From positions 124,001-188,000 of the forward strand of contig MNCI01020931.1 of the NCBI GenBank assembly GCA_015680685.1: DNA of 64,000 bases, written 5' to 3'. The translations under genes were made by a program, and so were the position numbers. This document shows, in pieces, positions 33,480-45,196 of the stretch. The DNA is from Gnetum montanum. Its lineage: Eukaryota; Streptophyta; Gnetopsida; Gnetales; Gnetaceae. The notes under the pieces are model-generated. The model ran no database searches and was not told where the DNA came from. It was given only the letters and a program-made list of their open reading frames with translations. The stretch's first letter is position 1, and every line of letters begins with the position of its first letter.

Positions 33480-36254
33480 ATCTATCTTCAAGTTCTAATT
33501 GGTGATGGATCCTTCATTAGCCTTTTTCCTTTGTTGTAAGGCTTTTGGAACTGATATCAATTCACCAATTCTTTAAGCTTCTCTTCCTCTAAGCTAGGGT
33601 CATGTATCATCACAAGAATTTAGCATGTTGGCTAGAGTTGGTACTATCCAAGGACATGGTAGTTGTGAAAACATATTATTTGCCTTAATGTAGCATGTTG
33701 AAAACTGTGTCCTTTCTCCTTCAAAAGCCCTGACCACCTTTGTAAGTTCTTGATAATCTATCATTCTTGTATCCCGGTTTGTTGCTATATCTTTTTGTTT
33801 CTAGTATCTCACCTTGACTACATGTAATTCATAATTTTCTATGTGAAGCTTTTCTTATGCATCTTTCCTATTTGCAAAATCCTTTTCATACATTGAGTAT
33901 ACTATAGCCACTTGCTACCCCAATTCTATTCTTAGCCTACTTGCTATTAACATGTCCATGTTAGCATATCAGAGATTTTTTAACCCCATGTATTCTCATA
34001 GGTTCTCAATCTATAGATCTTTATTCTTAATCTCGACTTAATGAACATGGGCAAGACTATCCAAGATGGATTACAATTGAGTGTCTGATCTATAATGGAA
34101 TTGACTTTGGCTTTGGCCATTTAGATTTTCATATTGTTGATTTATTTGTACATGCTTACTTGATCTTTGAAGTTCTCTATAAGCCTTTCATGCTTCTTTT
34201 CCTCATTTTTCCATGCACTAATTTAAATTCTTGATTTTTGTTGAAGTGTGCATACTTCTTCCATTGATAATATTCTATTCTCATGGGCCAATTATCTTAT
34301 ATCAAGGTTGAATTTGGAAAATTTCTCTTTTAATTGATAAATGGTTTCTTCTAGCATAATTTTCTACTTTTTAATGTCTATCAATCTTAAGTTCTTTGCA
34401 ATAATTCATTTGTTTTTTCCCTCTAGTGGAGTAATAGCCTTGGCATGTGTATACGTCTAAGCATCTACTACTAAAGCATTTCACATTGCCTTATGCTTTT
34501 CTATCTCCATTTGTTTATGTTTGGTCATCAATTAACCAATATTCTTATCTCTAAATTCTTTAAGTTAGTTAGATTAAATGTATCATGCAAGGTCTTGTCT
34601 TTTAGCTTACAGTGTAACTAATTCTTCTTGTAACCAGTACACTTCACTCTCTATGTATTGCATCCTAGTTTTTGCCATGATCAAATTACCTTTTATTAAG
34701 ATTAATTTAGACTAAATTATAGTGATATCACTAGGGATATCAAAAAGGTTGTGCATGAATTTTCCTATCTATAGAAATATTTTTAACATATCTTCATGAT
34801 TTGTAGAGATCATTGATATTTTGGCTATGGTTTATACATCTTTAGTTCCATTAATATTGACTAGTGGCACAATAGGAACATTGAAGGATTCCTTGATATG
34901 ATTAGTTATAACTTTTGTTACACTTGTTACATATTAATGTTACATCACCATAACTATGGCTCCTTCTCTAGTCTCAACATTACTTGGAAGGATGTAGCAT
35001 TTTCTAAGATTTGTTGTACCCAAGCATCATCCTCTTCTACTTGCAAAGAGAATTAACTACTTATAGATCCTATTGATATGATAGGTATTTTGGGATTATC
35101 CCTAACTCTATACATACTTGAGACCTCTCTGCTACTCCAACTTTTTATTTCTATGATTACGTGGTTCATGAAGGGTCTATAATCTTGTTATGCTGGTGGA
35201 GTACTTTTTTCTACTTTTCTTGTAGCTAGAGTTAATCCACTAGGTTCTACTTGTTCCATTCTTATGGTTGGAATATTTTTTATTAATGTGGATCCTATTA
35301 CAATCTTAGTGCCTACTCATTTCTTGACTTGATCTTTCTTAGGTGGCACTAGCTTAGAAATTTTAGTGTATGATGCATTTTGGGCTTTGCAAAGAACATT
35401 AGTAATGTAGTCCAAAATTCTAGCTCATCAGCATAATTTCCTAGTAAGACAAGAGATGGAAAAGTAGGCTTCCTTATCTTTTTCTCCTTGAACCTTTTTA
35501 GTATTTCTAAGAATAGTAGATGAGCAATGTTGGATTGGAATTTCTCTATCAGGATAGCACTTCCTCTCGTAGAATAGGTGAAAATCTGATTAAGGCTCTT
35601 TGTTGGAAATATATAGTACATTCCAATCTTAAAGTAGATCTTCTCAATAGTAGACAGCTTGCTATACTCTTTTGTAATGGTTTTGTATGCCCTCTACAAT
35701 CATAGATTTCTTGCATCTATGTCAAACCTTGTATATATCTAAGCTATGTTGGCTCTAATATTTGGCATCTTTAGTACCTTTGTGATTTCTTCTACAGAGT
35801 ATGGCATTGTGACTCCCTCAACTTTCATAGTGGCATCATCCTGTTTATTTTTCCTAAATTGATAGACTTTTCGAAAGTATCATTTACCATTGCTTGAAAT
35901 AATGGGTAATAAAGGAGAGACTTTTAGTTGCTCACGAATCTCCATAGATGCAAACTCCATGAAGGATTTAAAACTTAGTTTAACTATGATAGTAGACATG
36001 ATGGACTTCTCTTGAATTACTTGTAGATACTCATTGGAGAGTTTAAGATGTCATAATTATTCTAGAGTAGGTGGTACATCAACTTTTTCATGTGCAAATT
36101 GCTCTGTTATAGGTGTGGGCTAATGGATGCTATAAGAATGTGCCTCTTACTTTATAGGAGAAGTTTTTTCTCCACTTCGTCCTCTACCTTTTCCTCTAGA
36201 TCTTTTCTCCCTAGGTTATGATAGTTCTCTAGCTTCGAGTCTCTTTGGCAGCAT
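33480..36254 (-). pseudogene. aORF of H, full length but broken
   Basis: Minus-strand ATG 36252-36254 begins MLPKRLEARELS, then a Lys/Arg/Gly-rich run (KRSRGKGRGRSGEK), as in A. The span, about 2.77 kb, equals that of the A aORF, so no large deletion occurred. The 90-codon ORF 35349-35621 (YYIFPTKSLNQIFTYSTRGS and following) matches the A segment around HLFPTKGLKRISTYAARG. Coiled-coil parts occupy about 33700-34700. Many stops and shifts; function unknown. Confidence 0.7.
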
Positions 36255-36829
36255 TTGCAATCATCTAGAACTTTTAACATTACCTAATTATTTTTAGAAA
36301 TATTTCTAATGGTTTATAATCCTTCATTGAATTTTGGGCTTTGTTCAAAATATTTATTCATTATCAACTTTATTTTTAATTTGGATTGCAAAATTAAAGA
36401 AATTTGTTATTTAGATGATCTCCTTTATAATAAAAACACTTGATTGAATGATTTCTATCAATCAAAAATAAATTTATCTTAAATGCCCTATCATAATCTT
36501 CAAATTATTATTTAAGACATATTCAATTGATCATTTGAAGAAAACATTAAGTTTATTGACTTATGTAAGATTAGAATGTGATTAATTTTTATTGTTTTTA
36601 CCCTTACTTTATTCTTCCAAAAGTTAGAAATTATTTAGCATAGTTAACAAAAAACTACACATAATGCTCTCCCCCAAAATTGAGTTTGTCACTCCATGAG
36701 CAAAAAGAAATAAGAATGGCTCAAATCAAACTTACAGTGAAGAAGATATGGAGCTTTAAATGTTTAGAAGTAAGAAAAACAACATGAACTTCTTAGGTGT
36801 GAAATGAGGAAAGGAAAACTCTTCCTAAT

Positions 36830-36930
36830 AGTTTGCATGTATATATAGATTTTTATGAGAGAGATATTGTAAATACAGCATAATGGATATGATATTGTAG
36901 GGGCTCATATATCATATTTACAATATCATT
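36830..36930 (-). promoter_or_regulatory. Internal promoter of H before the aORF
   Basis: Read on the minus strand, words CAATGATATTGTAA, ATGATATATGAG and CAATATCATATCC precede CTATATATACATG (about 36848-36836). The H LTR has the same GATATC/GATATT family of words, so motif type agrees between the two promoters. Confidence 0.5.
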
Positions 36931-37438
36931 GTTGAACTTTTAAAAGTTTTTGTGAGTTCTGGTTGAAAAATGAATAAAATGAATAGTCTAGAAGGTGTGA
37001 AGATGATTCCAAGGGTTATTGATCATAGATGATACTTATAATAAAAGATTTTGTTCCCAAAAGCATGTGAAATAAGGAGTTTGAGTAAGATAAGTTAATT
37101 ATGCTTTTTAGGAAATGATTGATCAAAATTGCTAAACTTATGAATGAATATGAACATGTAGGAAAATCAAGATGATTATTTAAGTGTTAAAGAGGTACAA
37201 GATGATGTGAAATTGGTCATCAAGTATGAAACACAAGAGTTATAAAAGTGGATCATCCCTGTACCAAATTCCTGCTATTAATGCCCTTGTATAACCACAC
37301 CTACAAGTGCCTATAGGAATCAAGTTGAATGTAAATCATGTTTTTCTTCCAAGAAACACATGTTAGTATTTCCTCAATAAGAAAATCACATTATATTATA
37401 CAGAACCATTAAATTATGATTACATATAATGGTGAGGT
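36930..37438 (-). other. Spacer of H up to the D insertion
   Basis: Non-coding. At 37250-37290 is the conserved block (complement of the GGGGAGGACCCACTTG region), followed by ATGCCCTTGTATAACCACAC matching A. The last five bases, GAGGT (37434-37438), would be the left target duplication of D; the right copy is outside the window. Confidence 0.6.
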
Positions 37439-38290
37439 TGATGAGTGGTGAATACCCCTACACTCAACCAGATGAATTAGTAATCATTCATGCATGATCC
37501 AGTCAAATTCTATGGATCCCTTGTCTTCTAGTACACTAGCTTCTAGGAAGTGAACTTGCCCTAACAGTCATTCATTGTCTTTTTAATTACACTTGTGACA
37601 TGTAAGGATATAGTTAAGTGTAATTGAGACATGATTTTTATTATTTTTACATTTTATGTTTTGGGTGCTTAAAATAAAGGATGAAAGGAATGAAGTAATT
37701 TTATTGATAATTTATTTTAACTTACTACACCTAAGTAATCCTAACATAAGCATCCATTCCCGCTTACCGTATACATCTTGAACATGTTTAGCGCTATTGG
37801 GTTACCAAACATTAAGTGTTGCTGGGATTATCAAGCACCAAGAATATGCTTGAAGTGGTTGTACTTATGTGCTTAATTAATTGCTACTTAATCTAGCTTA
37901 GTTTAGCCTACTTAATTATTTAATTACTTAAAGCATTAAGAAAAATTTCAAAAAACATTAAATGCATAAATAAATAAATAATCTATTTCAAAGTGCTAAA
38001 AGGTTTATCAAAAATTTCATCTTTATTGCTACACACACTACTATGCTTAGGTACAACAATACTTGAATAAAGATTTGTACACTCTTGACTCCTACTGTGA
38101 GCACTTAGAAAAATATTCTAGCTTTCAAATGACAAAAGTACAATTACTCTACTACAATTATGATAAAACATGCCATAAATATGGTAGGTGAGCACATATT
38201 TATAAGCAAAAATAGATACTATGTTGACGCAGTTAGTCTATGATTCATCATACCCCCATGACTGAATGAAAACTCATCCTCGAGTTCTTT
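37439..38290 (-). repeat. 3' LTR (37439-38250) and PPT of D
   Basis: The left end TGATGAGTGGTGAATACCCC and right end GATTCATCA bound an 812-bp LTR. The PPT complement TACCCCCATGACTGAATGAA follows. U3 read on the minus strand has ACTGCGTCAACATAG, then CTTATAAATATG as TATA box. Confidence 0.88.
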
Positions 38291-38479
38291 AAAAATTTGG
38301 GGAGGTATGGGATTATTGATTGATGATAGACCTATGAAAAACACAAACAAACACTAAGTGCTCAAGTGTATAGATATACAATCATTACAAAATTTTCTAG
38401 TGTTCAGGACTATAAAATTAAACACTAGGACAAAATTTGACAAGCATAATTCCTCTAATGGTGTGAAGATGATAGAGAA

Positions 38480-38710
38480 GATTAAATAGTGCTAGGTGAT
38501 GGAAGCTCTTAAGGTTCTAAAATACCTTCTCCTACATCAGGTGCATGTGGTGGTTGAGACTGTTATGGTTGTTTTGCTATAGTTGCAATTTCCAATGAAA
38601 GATAGAAAGCATCAAACAATGATTTTATCTTCTCCTCCTTAATCTTGGGATCATGTAAGGTCTACATAGCTTTGCCAATGTGGGCTAGAATGGGCACATC
38701 CCAAGGATAG
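38480..38710 (-). pseudogene. aORF of D, C-terminal end left of E
   Basis: Corresponds to the last quarter of the A and G aORFs. The minus strand gives the conserved block around CCTTGGGATGTGCCCATTCT, parallel to the LPYPWEVPTP tail of A. A Gln/Pro-rich end follows at about 38530-38570. The frame is broken. Confidence 0.62.
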
Positions 38711-40297
38711 TGAAACACCCCAAAAATTTGAAGGCATGTTTGGTTCACTAGGCCTTATGATTTGCGCAGCACTACGGAAGTTCTTTGAGAGGAGAACACT
38801 CTGAATTCAGGCTGGCCAGTTCGGCAAATTTTCTACTTTAGGTGTAAACAGGCTCTATGGATCACCCTTCCTGTCCACCTAAGTAGTTTACCTAGCTAAC
38901 AGCTTACTCAGAAGCAATGCATGGAGTTGACAGCAATGCTCAGGATGCATGAAATAGTTTAGCAAGTTTTCTAAGTCACGAAGTCTACTACGCTATGCTA
39001 CGCCTTGCTATGTAGCGTAGCAAGCTTCAAAAAATGATTGCAGAATGAAGTGCTACGCTATGCTATGCTACGTAGCATAGCAAAAGCTAGGCGGTTGATC
39101 CCCTCACCCGATTTCAAGTCCTTCAGCAATGTCTCTTTTCGTTAGAAAGTGGTGGAGCATGTATGCTGCTACGCTACGCTGAGCTACATGGTGCAGTGAG
39201 GCATAGCAATTCTACGAAAGAGATAGAAGGCAACTCAAAGGGCAAGATCAGCAAGTTTGCAAGTTTCGCAGTGCAGGAGGCAAAGTTTGTAGATTGGCAA
39301 AGGTTTTGCAACTAAGGCTAGTTGCTATGCTACGCTACGTAGCATAGCATAGCGTAGTAAGTATGCAGCACACACATGTAGTGGAATGCATGACAAGATG
39401 CTACACTACGCCGAACATGCTACGCTACGAAGCATAGCAAAGCATGGTGGATGGTTGTGCGACATAAATCCACTTCACATAATTGAACCGTTGGCACACG
39501 TCTCTAGATTCTACCAGTGCAATTATAGCATGGCAGGCTCACAGTTACGGTATGACAGGCTCGCATTACAACAATCATGTAGTTCCAACATTCATGCAAG
39601 CACATGCATCACAGATAAGTCAACGTGGGTCCAAGGAACGTGGCATCCAAACTACCCCTTTTGTGTGCCCTTAGCCCTATAAATACCCCAATGAGCAATG
39701 CTCGAAGGGTTGGCCTCTAAGATTTGGTGGAAAAAATGAGCAAGTTAGCATTGTAACTTTGATTGTTGTAAGCTTTTTGTTTGACACTGCAAATAGTTAG
39801 CATTCTCAGCTGGCATTTTTTTTTGCCCCTTTTCTACCATCTTGGTAGAATTTTTGCTTTGTCAGCTCCTGAATCTGCGTCCAAGCACATAGCCATTTTG
39901 CTCTACACGTCTTGGTTACCCTCGGGATCTCTGCACTCCTCAATGCTATGCAACCAATTGTATCCATCTTGATAGAGCAAACTTGTAGCTTCAGAGCGGT
40001 GCATTTTTCTAACTATATTTTATTTTGTCTCCTGCTTGTTATTGCATTTTACATTACTTTCTACTTCTATCTCTTTTACATTTGAGCATTACTTCGTGCT
40101 TTCATTTCCATTTTCAAATCACATGTTGCAAAAGGCTATATAGACGCTGACTAAGTCCCTATTTGATCGACCAGATCATTCAAGGTGCCCCGTATCCATT
40201 TCATCCAGAGCAGCCCTCCTGCAGATACGGGGTTGAGACTGTCCACAATCATCAACCCTTTGGTGTTTTCCAACCACCAATGTTTTTGGTCGCAACA
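38711..40297 (+). repeat. 5' LTR of E (1587 bp)
   Basis: Runs from TGAAACACCCC to TTGGTCGCAACA. U3 (38985-39440) is crowded with inverted words of type GCTACGCTACGTAGCGTAGC. A TATA box CTATAAATACCCC is at about 39676. The match to the 3' LTR extends over the full length with many C/T and G/A differences. Confidence 0.92.
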
Positions 40298-40303
40298 ATT
40301 TTT

Positions 40304-40322
40304 TGGCACTAGAAGGAGGGCC
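40304..40322 (+). promoter_or_regulatory. Primer binding site of E
   Basis: TGGCACTAGAAGGAGGGCC begins six bases after the LTR. It differs from the tRNA-Asp site of the Athila-like elements. I do not assign the tRNA; the CA step may be a decayed CG. Confidence 0.6.
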
Positions 40323-40365
40323 TTTTGGTGCCTTTTCCACATGTCATAGTAGTTCTGTAAGCCTT

Positions 40366-40778
40366 CTGCACCCTGATATGCATTGGTGTAAATTTGACAC
40401 CCATTTGTGATTGTTTACATGTTGTGCAGTGTAGATAGATCACCTCGATGGTTCCTTGGGAGCCCTACAGAACACAAGGCCTCCGACCGCTAGTTAGCTT
40501 GCCTGTCTTACTGTAGTCTTGCATGTGCTCTGTACCCTATCGTGCATTAGCGTATTGTGTGGTACAGATCGGTTGCTTCGACGATCCCTCGGGGACCCTG
40601 CAAGATGCAAAGTCTTTGACAGCTAGTTAACTTGCCCATCTTATGGTAGTCTTGCACGCAGTCTGTACCCTATCGCGTACTAGCGTAAATGTGACAAACT
40701 TTTGCGGTTGTTTATGCTTTGTGTGGTATAGATCGATTGCCTCGACGGTTCCTCGAGAACCCAGCAAGATGTAAAGCC
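40366..40778 (+). repeat. Tandem repeats in the 5' leader of E
   Basis: Three copies of a unit of about 130-165 bp begin at 40366, 40530 and 40663 with CTGTACCCTATCG-like sequence and share CCTCGACGGTTCCTCGG and TAGTCTTGCA words. The second copy has an internal deletion of about 30 bp. No ORF of note. Confidence 0.75.
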
Positions 40779-40845
40779 TTATTTTTGTTGCTTTCTAGTT
40801 TCTTTTTTCTTTTTTCTCTCTTTTGCATAACTACGTGGCTTAACA

Positions 40846-43332
40846 ATGGCTTTTTCGAACACTGTCGCTAATACCTTCAATGTTGAAGTTCCCATCATGG
40901 TTCAAGGTACTACTGGTGCTGAAAAACCACTAAACCTGACGTTGGAAACATGTCGATCCCTTAGGATCCAAAACCATGGACCTAAGGGATTGGCCTAGCA
41001 ACATGAGCATTACAGCTTCCTCTATGTAAAGGTGCAGGAAAATATTCCCTTAGATGTACATGAACTCAAAGACAAAATTAGCTTCGAGTTTGGTTACTGC
41101 AATAGGAAGGAGTTTGTTCCCACTCCCAGCCTTTCATACCTTTGACATAGACAAACCAAAGGCTTCTAGACCAGCTAATCTAGTTGGCCAGGCTTAGGGA
41201 GTATCAAGACACAATGTCCAACCAGGATGATGCTTTTCAGGATGGACAAGAGGAACTCGATTCCCAATCTGATGAGGGAGGTTAAACCAACCCCGTTCCT
41301 ATCCCTCCTACCTAGTCCTTCTGGGCCAATCTACTGTCTATCACTGCTCCCTTTGTGATCACACCTACGCTTCCACAACCTACGATTGCAACTACTATGG
41401 CTAGCCACGTTAATCCCGTAGCATTTCAACACCCTCTCTCGCCTATTTGACCTGTTTCCTTTGTAGCTACTGTTCATTAGTCCATTCCTATAGCACATCA
41501 TACGCCAATCATGGCTACCCTACCACATGTTCATACCATGCCTACTTCACAATCCTATGCAACTCCTGTTTCCATTCCTACGTTCACGTCTGTTCCACCC
41601 ACTGTGGTGGGCCCCATTCGCTTCTTTGCCTATTCCGCAACCATTGCAGATGTCTCACTATGTTTGCTCTCAAACCCACCAAACCCTACAAATGGTACAA
41701 CCCAACACGGGGCTATGGTCTATTCTGCTGACGACACATGCAGTCTATCTGGCAGCTCAAACCACGGTTGCTGCTCCAACAGCACCATCTGCTGGGTGGT
41801 GGATAGTGTAAGTAGCACCTTTCATGAGGGCTACCCCAATGGTACCACTGATGGGTCACACCGCCACCCCCGCCAAGCCACATGTGGGAGCTGACTTGGT
41901 AGTTCCCCAACCGCTTGCAATGTCACAAGGTCTAGACCAAGCATTTCAGCTCATCCAGACCCTTACTGAGGAAATAAAATGCCTCAAAGCCACTAGGTCT
42001 AACAAGGTACAAGTCATGGACTTTTGCCAGGATGACCCCATCAGCCTTGCGATCCCTACTTTGACACTACCCCCAGGGATGTCCCTCCCACACTTCATGA
42101 AGTATGATGGGGAGGGAGATCCCAATGCACATCTTGTCATCTTTAGGTTTGAATCCCTACTATTGTAACAATGGCCACACACAATTATTCATGTCTTTGC
42201 CGTGTCCCTAGTCGGGAAAGCCCTTGATTGGTACTGCACGCTACCACACTCATCTATTTCAACTTTGAAAGAGCTCCTGACCCAGTTCATGACACGCTTT
42301 AAGTACAACTTCAGGCTAGAAACCACGCTGGATCAGTTGATGAGCATGAAACAAGACCCTCTAGAGCTAGTCCAAAAGTTCATTTAGCATTGGAGTGCAA
42401 CCCTTAATGAAATCCGTGAGCCCATCGCAGAGGCCCACTTGTTGGCCATCTTCAAGGGTGCAGTGAGCGACTTCATCAAGTCTAAACTGTACTACCTCGC
42501 TCCTCGCACTCTTAGTCAAGCCTTTGCTAAGACTAAGAGCATACACGATGTAGTTGAGGTAAGCAAAGACAAAGCCTACATTGCCTACAAAAACACCTTC
42601 GTAAAGAAGGACAAGGGTAAAGCCTTGATAGCCACAGTGGCCACTGTGGCGATTGAGGCAAAGCCCAAACCTAGCAACAATGGTAACAAGAATGCTAAGA
42701 AGCCGACTGCACCCGCGGCTAACCCCGCGCCCAAGCAGGGCCATGTACCGCAACCTGCCATGCTTGCACCTGAGACATCTGTACAACCCAAACCTAACTT
42801 TGTGTGCAAAGATCACTCAAAGTACACCCCATTGCCTCTCAAGCCTTCAGAACTTCTGAAGCAGCTATTGGCAATGGGGTACATCCAACACAAGTAGATG
42901 TTGGAAGAAGCAATCAGTAAACATCAACGCTACTACGAGATCCTTAGGAACCCCTCTTTGGCCCTGCCCAATGAGCCCCCAATTCCTAATGGATTTAGGT
43001 TGGATAGGTTTTGTGACTACCACCAACAGTGTGGTCATAGCATGGATTACTGTCTTGCTTTGCAGGATGACATCCAGAGATCAATCGACCAGGGGAAACT
43101 GGTGTTGGATGAAAGCAACCCAGTGCATCCTAAAAACCAATCTATGTATGTCTACATAGATCCCCTCAATGCCAACAATGCTAGTTACGTCATCAATGCC
43201 ATCGGTAGTGACAGTGATCTTAGGCCACCCCAGCAACCATTCGTGGTCTGTGTGACTCAACGTAGTGCACCAGCACCACCAACGGCTGGTCAAAGCTCGC
43301 AACAGCTATTCATCTTGAAAGTCCCTCCATAG
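40846..43332 (+). pseudogene. gag: gag of E
   Basis: ATG 40846 begins MAFSNTVANTFNVEVPIMVQ. The capsid part (41824-42600) reads MKYDGEGDPNAHLVIFRFES, LVGKALDWYCTLPHSSIS and LTQFMTRFKYN, the Tat-type Gag core. A zinc-binding segment FCDYHQQCGHSMDYCLAL lies at about 43010-43065 (CX2HX4HX4C-like). A Pro/Ser/Thr-rich stretch (41150-41800) is in another frame, implying two shifts. From 41824 to 43332 one frame holds with stops TAA, TAG, TAG, TAG. Confidence 0.82.
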
Positions 43333-44537
43333 GCATCCACCTTTGCGCTACCTGTTAGCAGAGCCATACGGCCTTGCCCATTAACACCTCTAGCTCCATT
43401 TTTCATTAGGGGGCTGATGCCTTCAATAGCCCCTATCCCACGCAAAATAGCTGAATAGCCTTCTCGTCCTAAAAGGTGAGAAGTTTACTTTGTGGGTAAG
43501 ACGTCAAAGGGAAGTACCGTCCAAGGTACCCTCAAGCCTACATCCTTGTCCCCTGCATCTGTGCCTTCGTCACCAAAGACGAATGTCGACACTACCACAC
43601 AGTTCGCGCCACCCTACCAAAAAGGGTCTAAACCTAGACTTGAAGTCATTCATCCTCAGGAAATTCATCTTCTGGGATGAATAGAAGAGGAGGAAAGTGT
43701 CAAACAGGGGATGGCCAAAACCTCTTGGACACCCTCACTCAAGTTAAACAAGCTCTAAAATAAAAAAACACCACATTGAGCTTGTACGACTTGATCATGA
43801 CATCTATCCCACACCATGAGGCTCTAATCTGCATGTTGACAGTGACTCCAATCAACGAAGACATGCCAATGGAGGAGGAAGCGATCTACTCGGTCTTGCT
43901 TCCCTCTACACCTACAGAGTCAAAACAGCCTCAACTAACCTTCCACGATGACACCATTAGGGAAGATCCCGAGAGGGGTCAAGTGACTATGACACCCCTT
44001 TTCATCATAATTCGAGTCGGCCAACACCAGATCCGAAGGATACACGTTGATGATGGGGCTTCCATGAACGTCATCCTCTTTCCCATTGTGGACAAGTTGG
44101 ACTTGGTCGACTAGATCAAGCCCACAATGACGTCGTGCCTGAGGTTATTCAATGGGACGCGGGTCGTGGTGAAGGGCACCGTTCAAATAGACTTCGTAGT
44201 AGGGGACCAGTTCCCCACAAACGCAATGTTCATCATGGTCGAGGAAATGCCCGAGTTTAACATGATCTTGGGAAGATCATGGTTAGCACAACTTAGGGCT
44301 ATCTCCTCACCCATACACCAGGAGAATCATATACCTTACGTAGGAAGAGAGGTAGTGATCCATGGTGATGAAGTAGCAATGCAAGAAATCCACAACGTAG
44401 GTGTGGAACAGGGTTCGGAGGTTATAACCTTTAAGAACAAAGTACCTATCGCAGCTTACACTGACTATCTGGTAGAGGGATCAGCTCAACTATCTGACCA
44501 CCAAGGTGAAAACACATGGGCTGAGTTGCCCTTCCAA
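43333..44537 (+). pseudogene. Protease region of E
   Basis: A linker to 43775 is followed by a frame (43776-44580) with VGQHQIRRIHVDDGASMNVI, the protease active site (VD-D-G-A-S, Asp at about 44046), and then MPEFNMILGRSWLAQLRAIS, the flap. A stop after KLDLVD is TAG. The coding part would end at the proposed splice donor at 44538; reading on leads into repeats. Confidence 0.78.
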
Positions 44538-44582
44538 GTGAGGGGCAACAATGTCGATGAGGGCTCTAGAAAAATGCCTTGA

Positions 44583-45010
44583 CCTTATGCTTCGCTCAAC
44601 CCATGTTGGGTCAAGAAGCAGCTACACCTAGCGTAGCAATACCACTGTTTCCTGCTCAGGCACCACCCTTGTGCATTCATGAAATGGCCTAAAATGGCCT
44701 AAAACTAGTGATGTGCATTCACACAATGGCACAAAATGACCTAAAACTAGTGATGTGCATTCATGCAATAGCCCGAAACAGCCTAAAACTAGTAGTACAT
44801 TCATGCAACGGCCCGAAACGACCTAAAACTAGCAATGTGCATTTACATATCATCCTTATGTTTTGCTCAATCTGCTTTGGGTCAAGAAGCAGCTATGCCT
44901 AGTGTAGCAACCCACCACTTCCTACCCATGCACCATCCTTGTGCAAAACTAGCAATGCTATGTTATGGCTCTAAACGGCCTAAAACTAGCAATGGCCTGA
45001 GATAGCCTAA
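44583..45010 (+). repeat. Repeat block left of the antisense gene
   Basis: Irregular tandem copies of CCTAAAACTAGCAATGTGCA (44690-45015), and a 100-bp segment beginning CCTTATG at 44583 repeated at 44854 with GGGTCAAGAAGCAGCTA. The core AAACTAGCA recurs at 49910-50370 and, as AAACTGGCA, at 53990-54350. Confidence 0.82.
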
Positions 45011-45196
45011 AACTAGCACATGAAAGCATGAACATTTTATATAAAACGTAGCACGTATGTAATGCACAAGTTAGCACAGAATCAATTTTTGTTTCACAAA
45101 ATCCTCTTTTCTTTATTCAAAACTGTTGTCTTTTAAACAATGTTTGCAAAATTTGTTACACAAAAATTCAAAATTCTAAAACAAAATCCCATGTTG

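Larger units (their letters stand above)
32398..37438 (-). mobile_element. Element H: Athila-like, visible part (3' LTR, aORF, spacer)
   Basis: Minus strand. The 3' LTR is at 32398-33273, the aORF at 33480-36254, the internal promoter about 36830-36930 and the spacer runs to 37438, where D inserted. Its pol, gag and 5' LTR would lie to the right of D, outside the window. The LTR ends are worn (TAATAAG for TGATGAG), suggesting an old insertion. Confidence 0.8.

Noticed and set aside
35349-35621. 90-codon minus-strand ORF as a host gene
   Set aside because: It aligns with the conserved domain of the A aORF (around HLFPTKGLKRISTYAARG), so it is part of H.
41447-41811. Three overlapping + strand ORFs of 94-127 codons as separate genes
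   Set aside because: They are frames of the proline/serine/threonine-rich part of gag of E, broken by two shifts.
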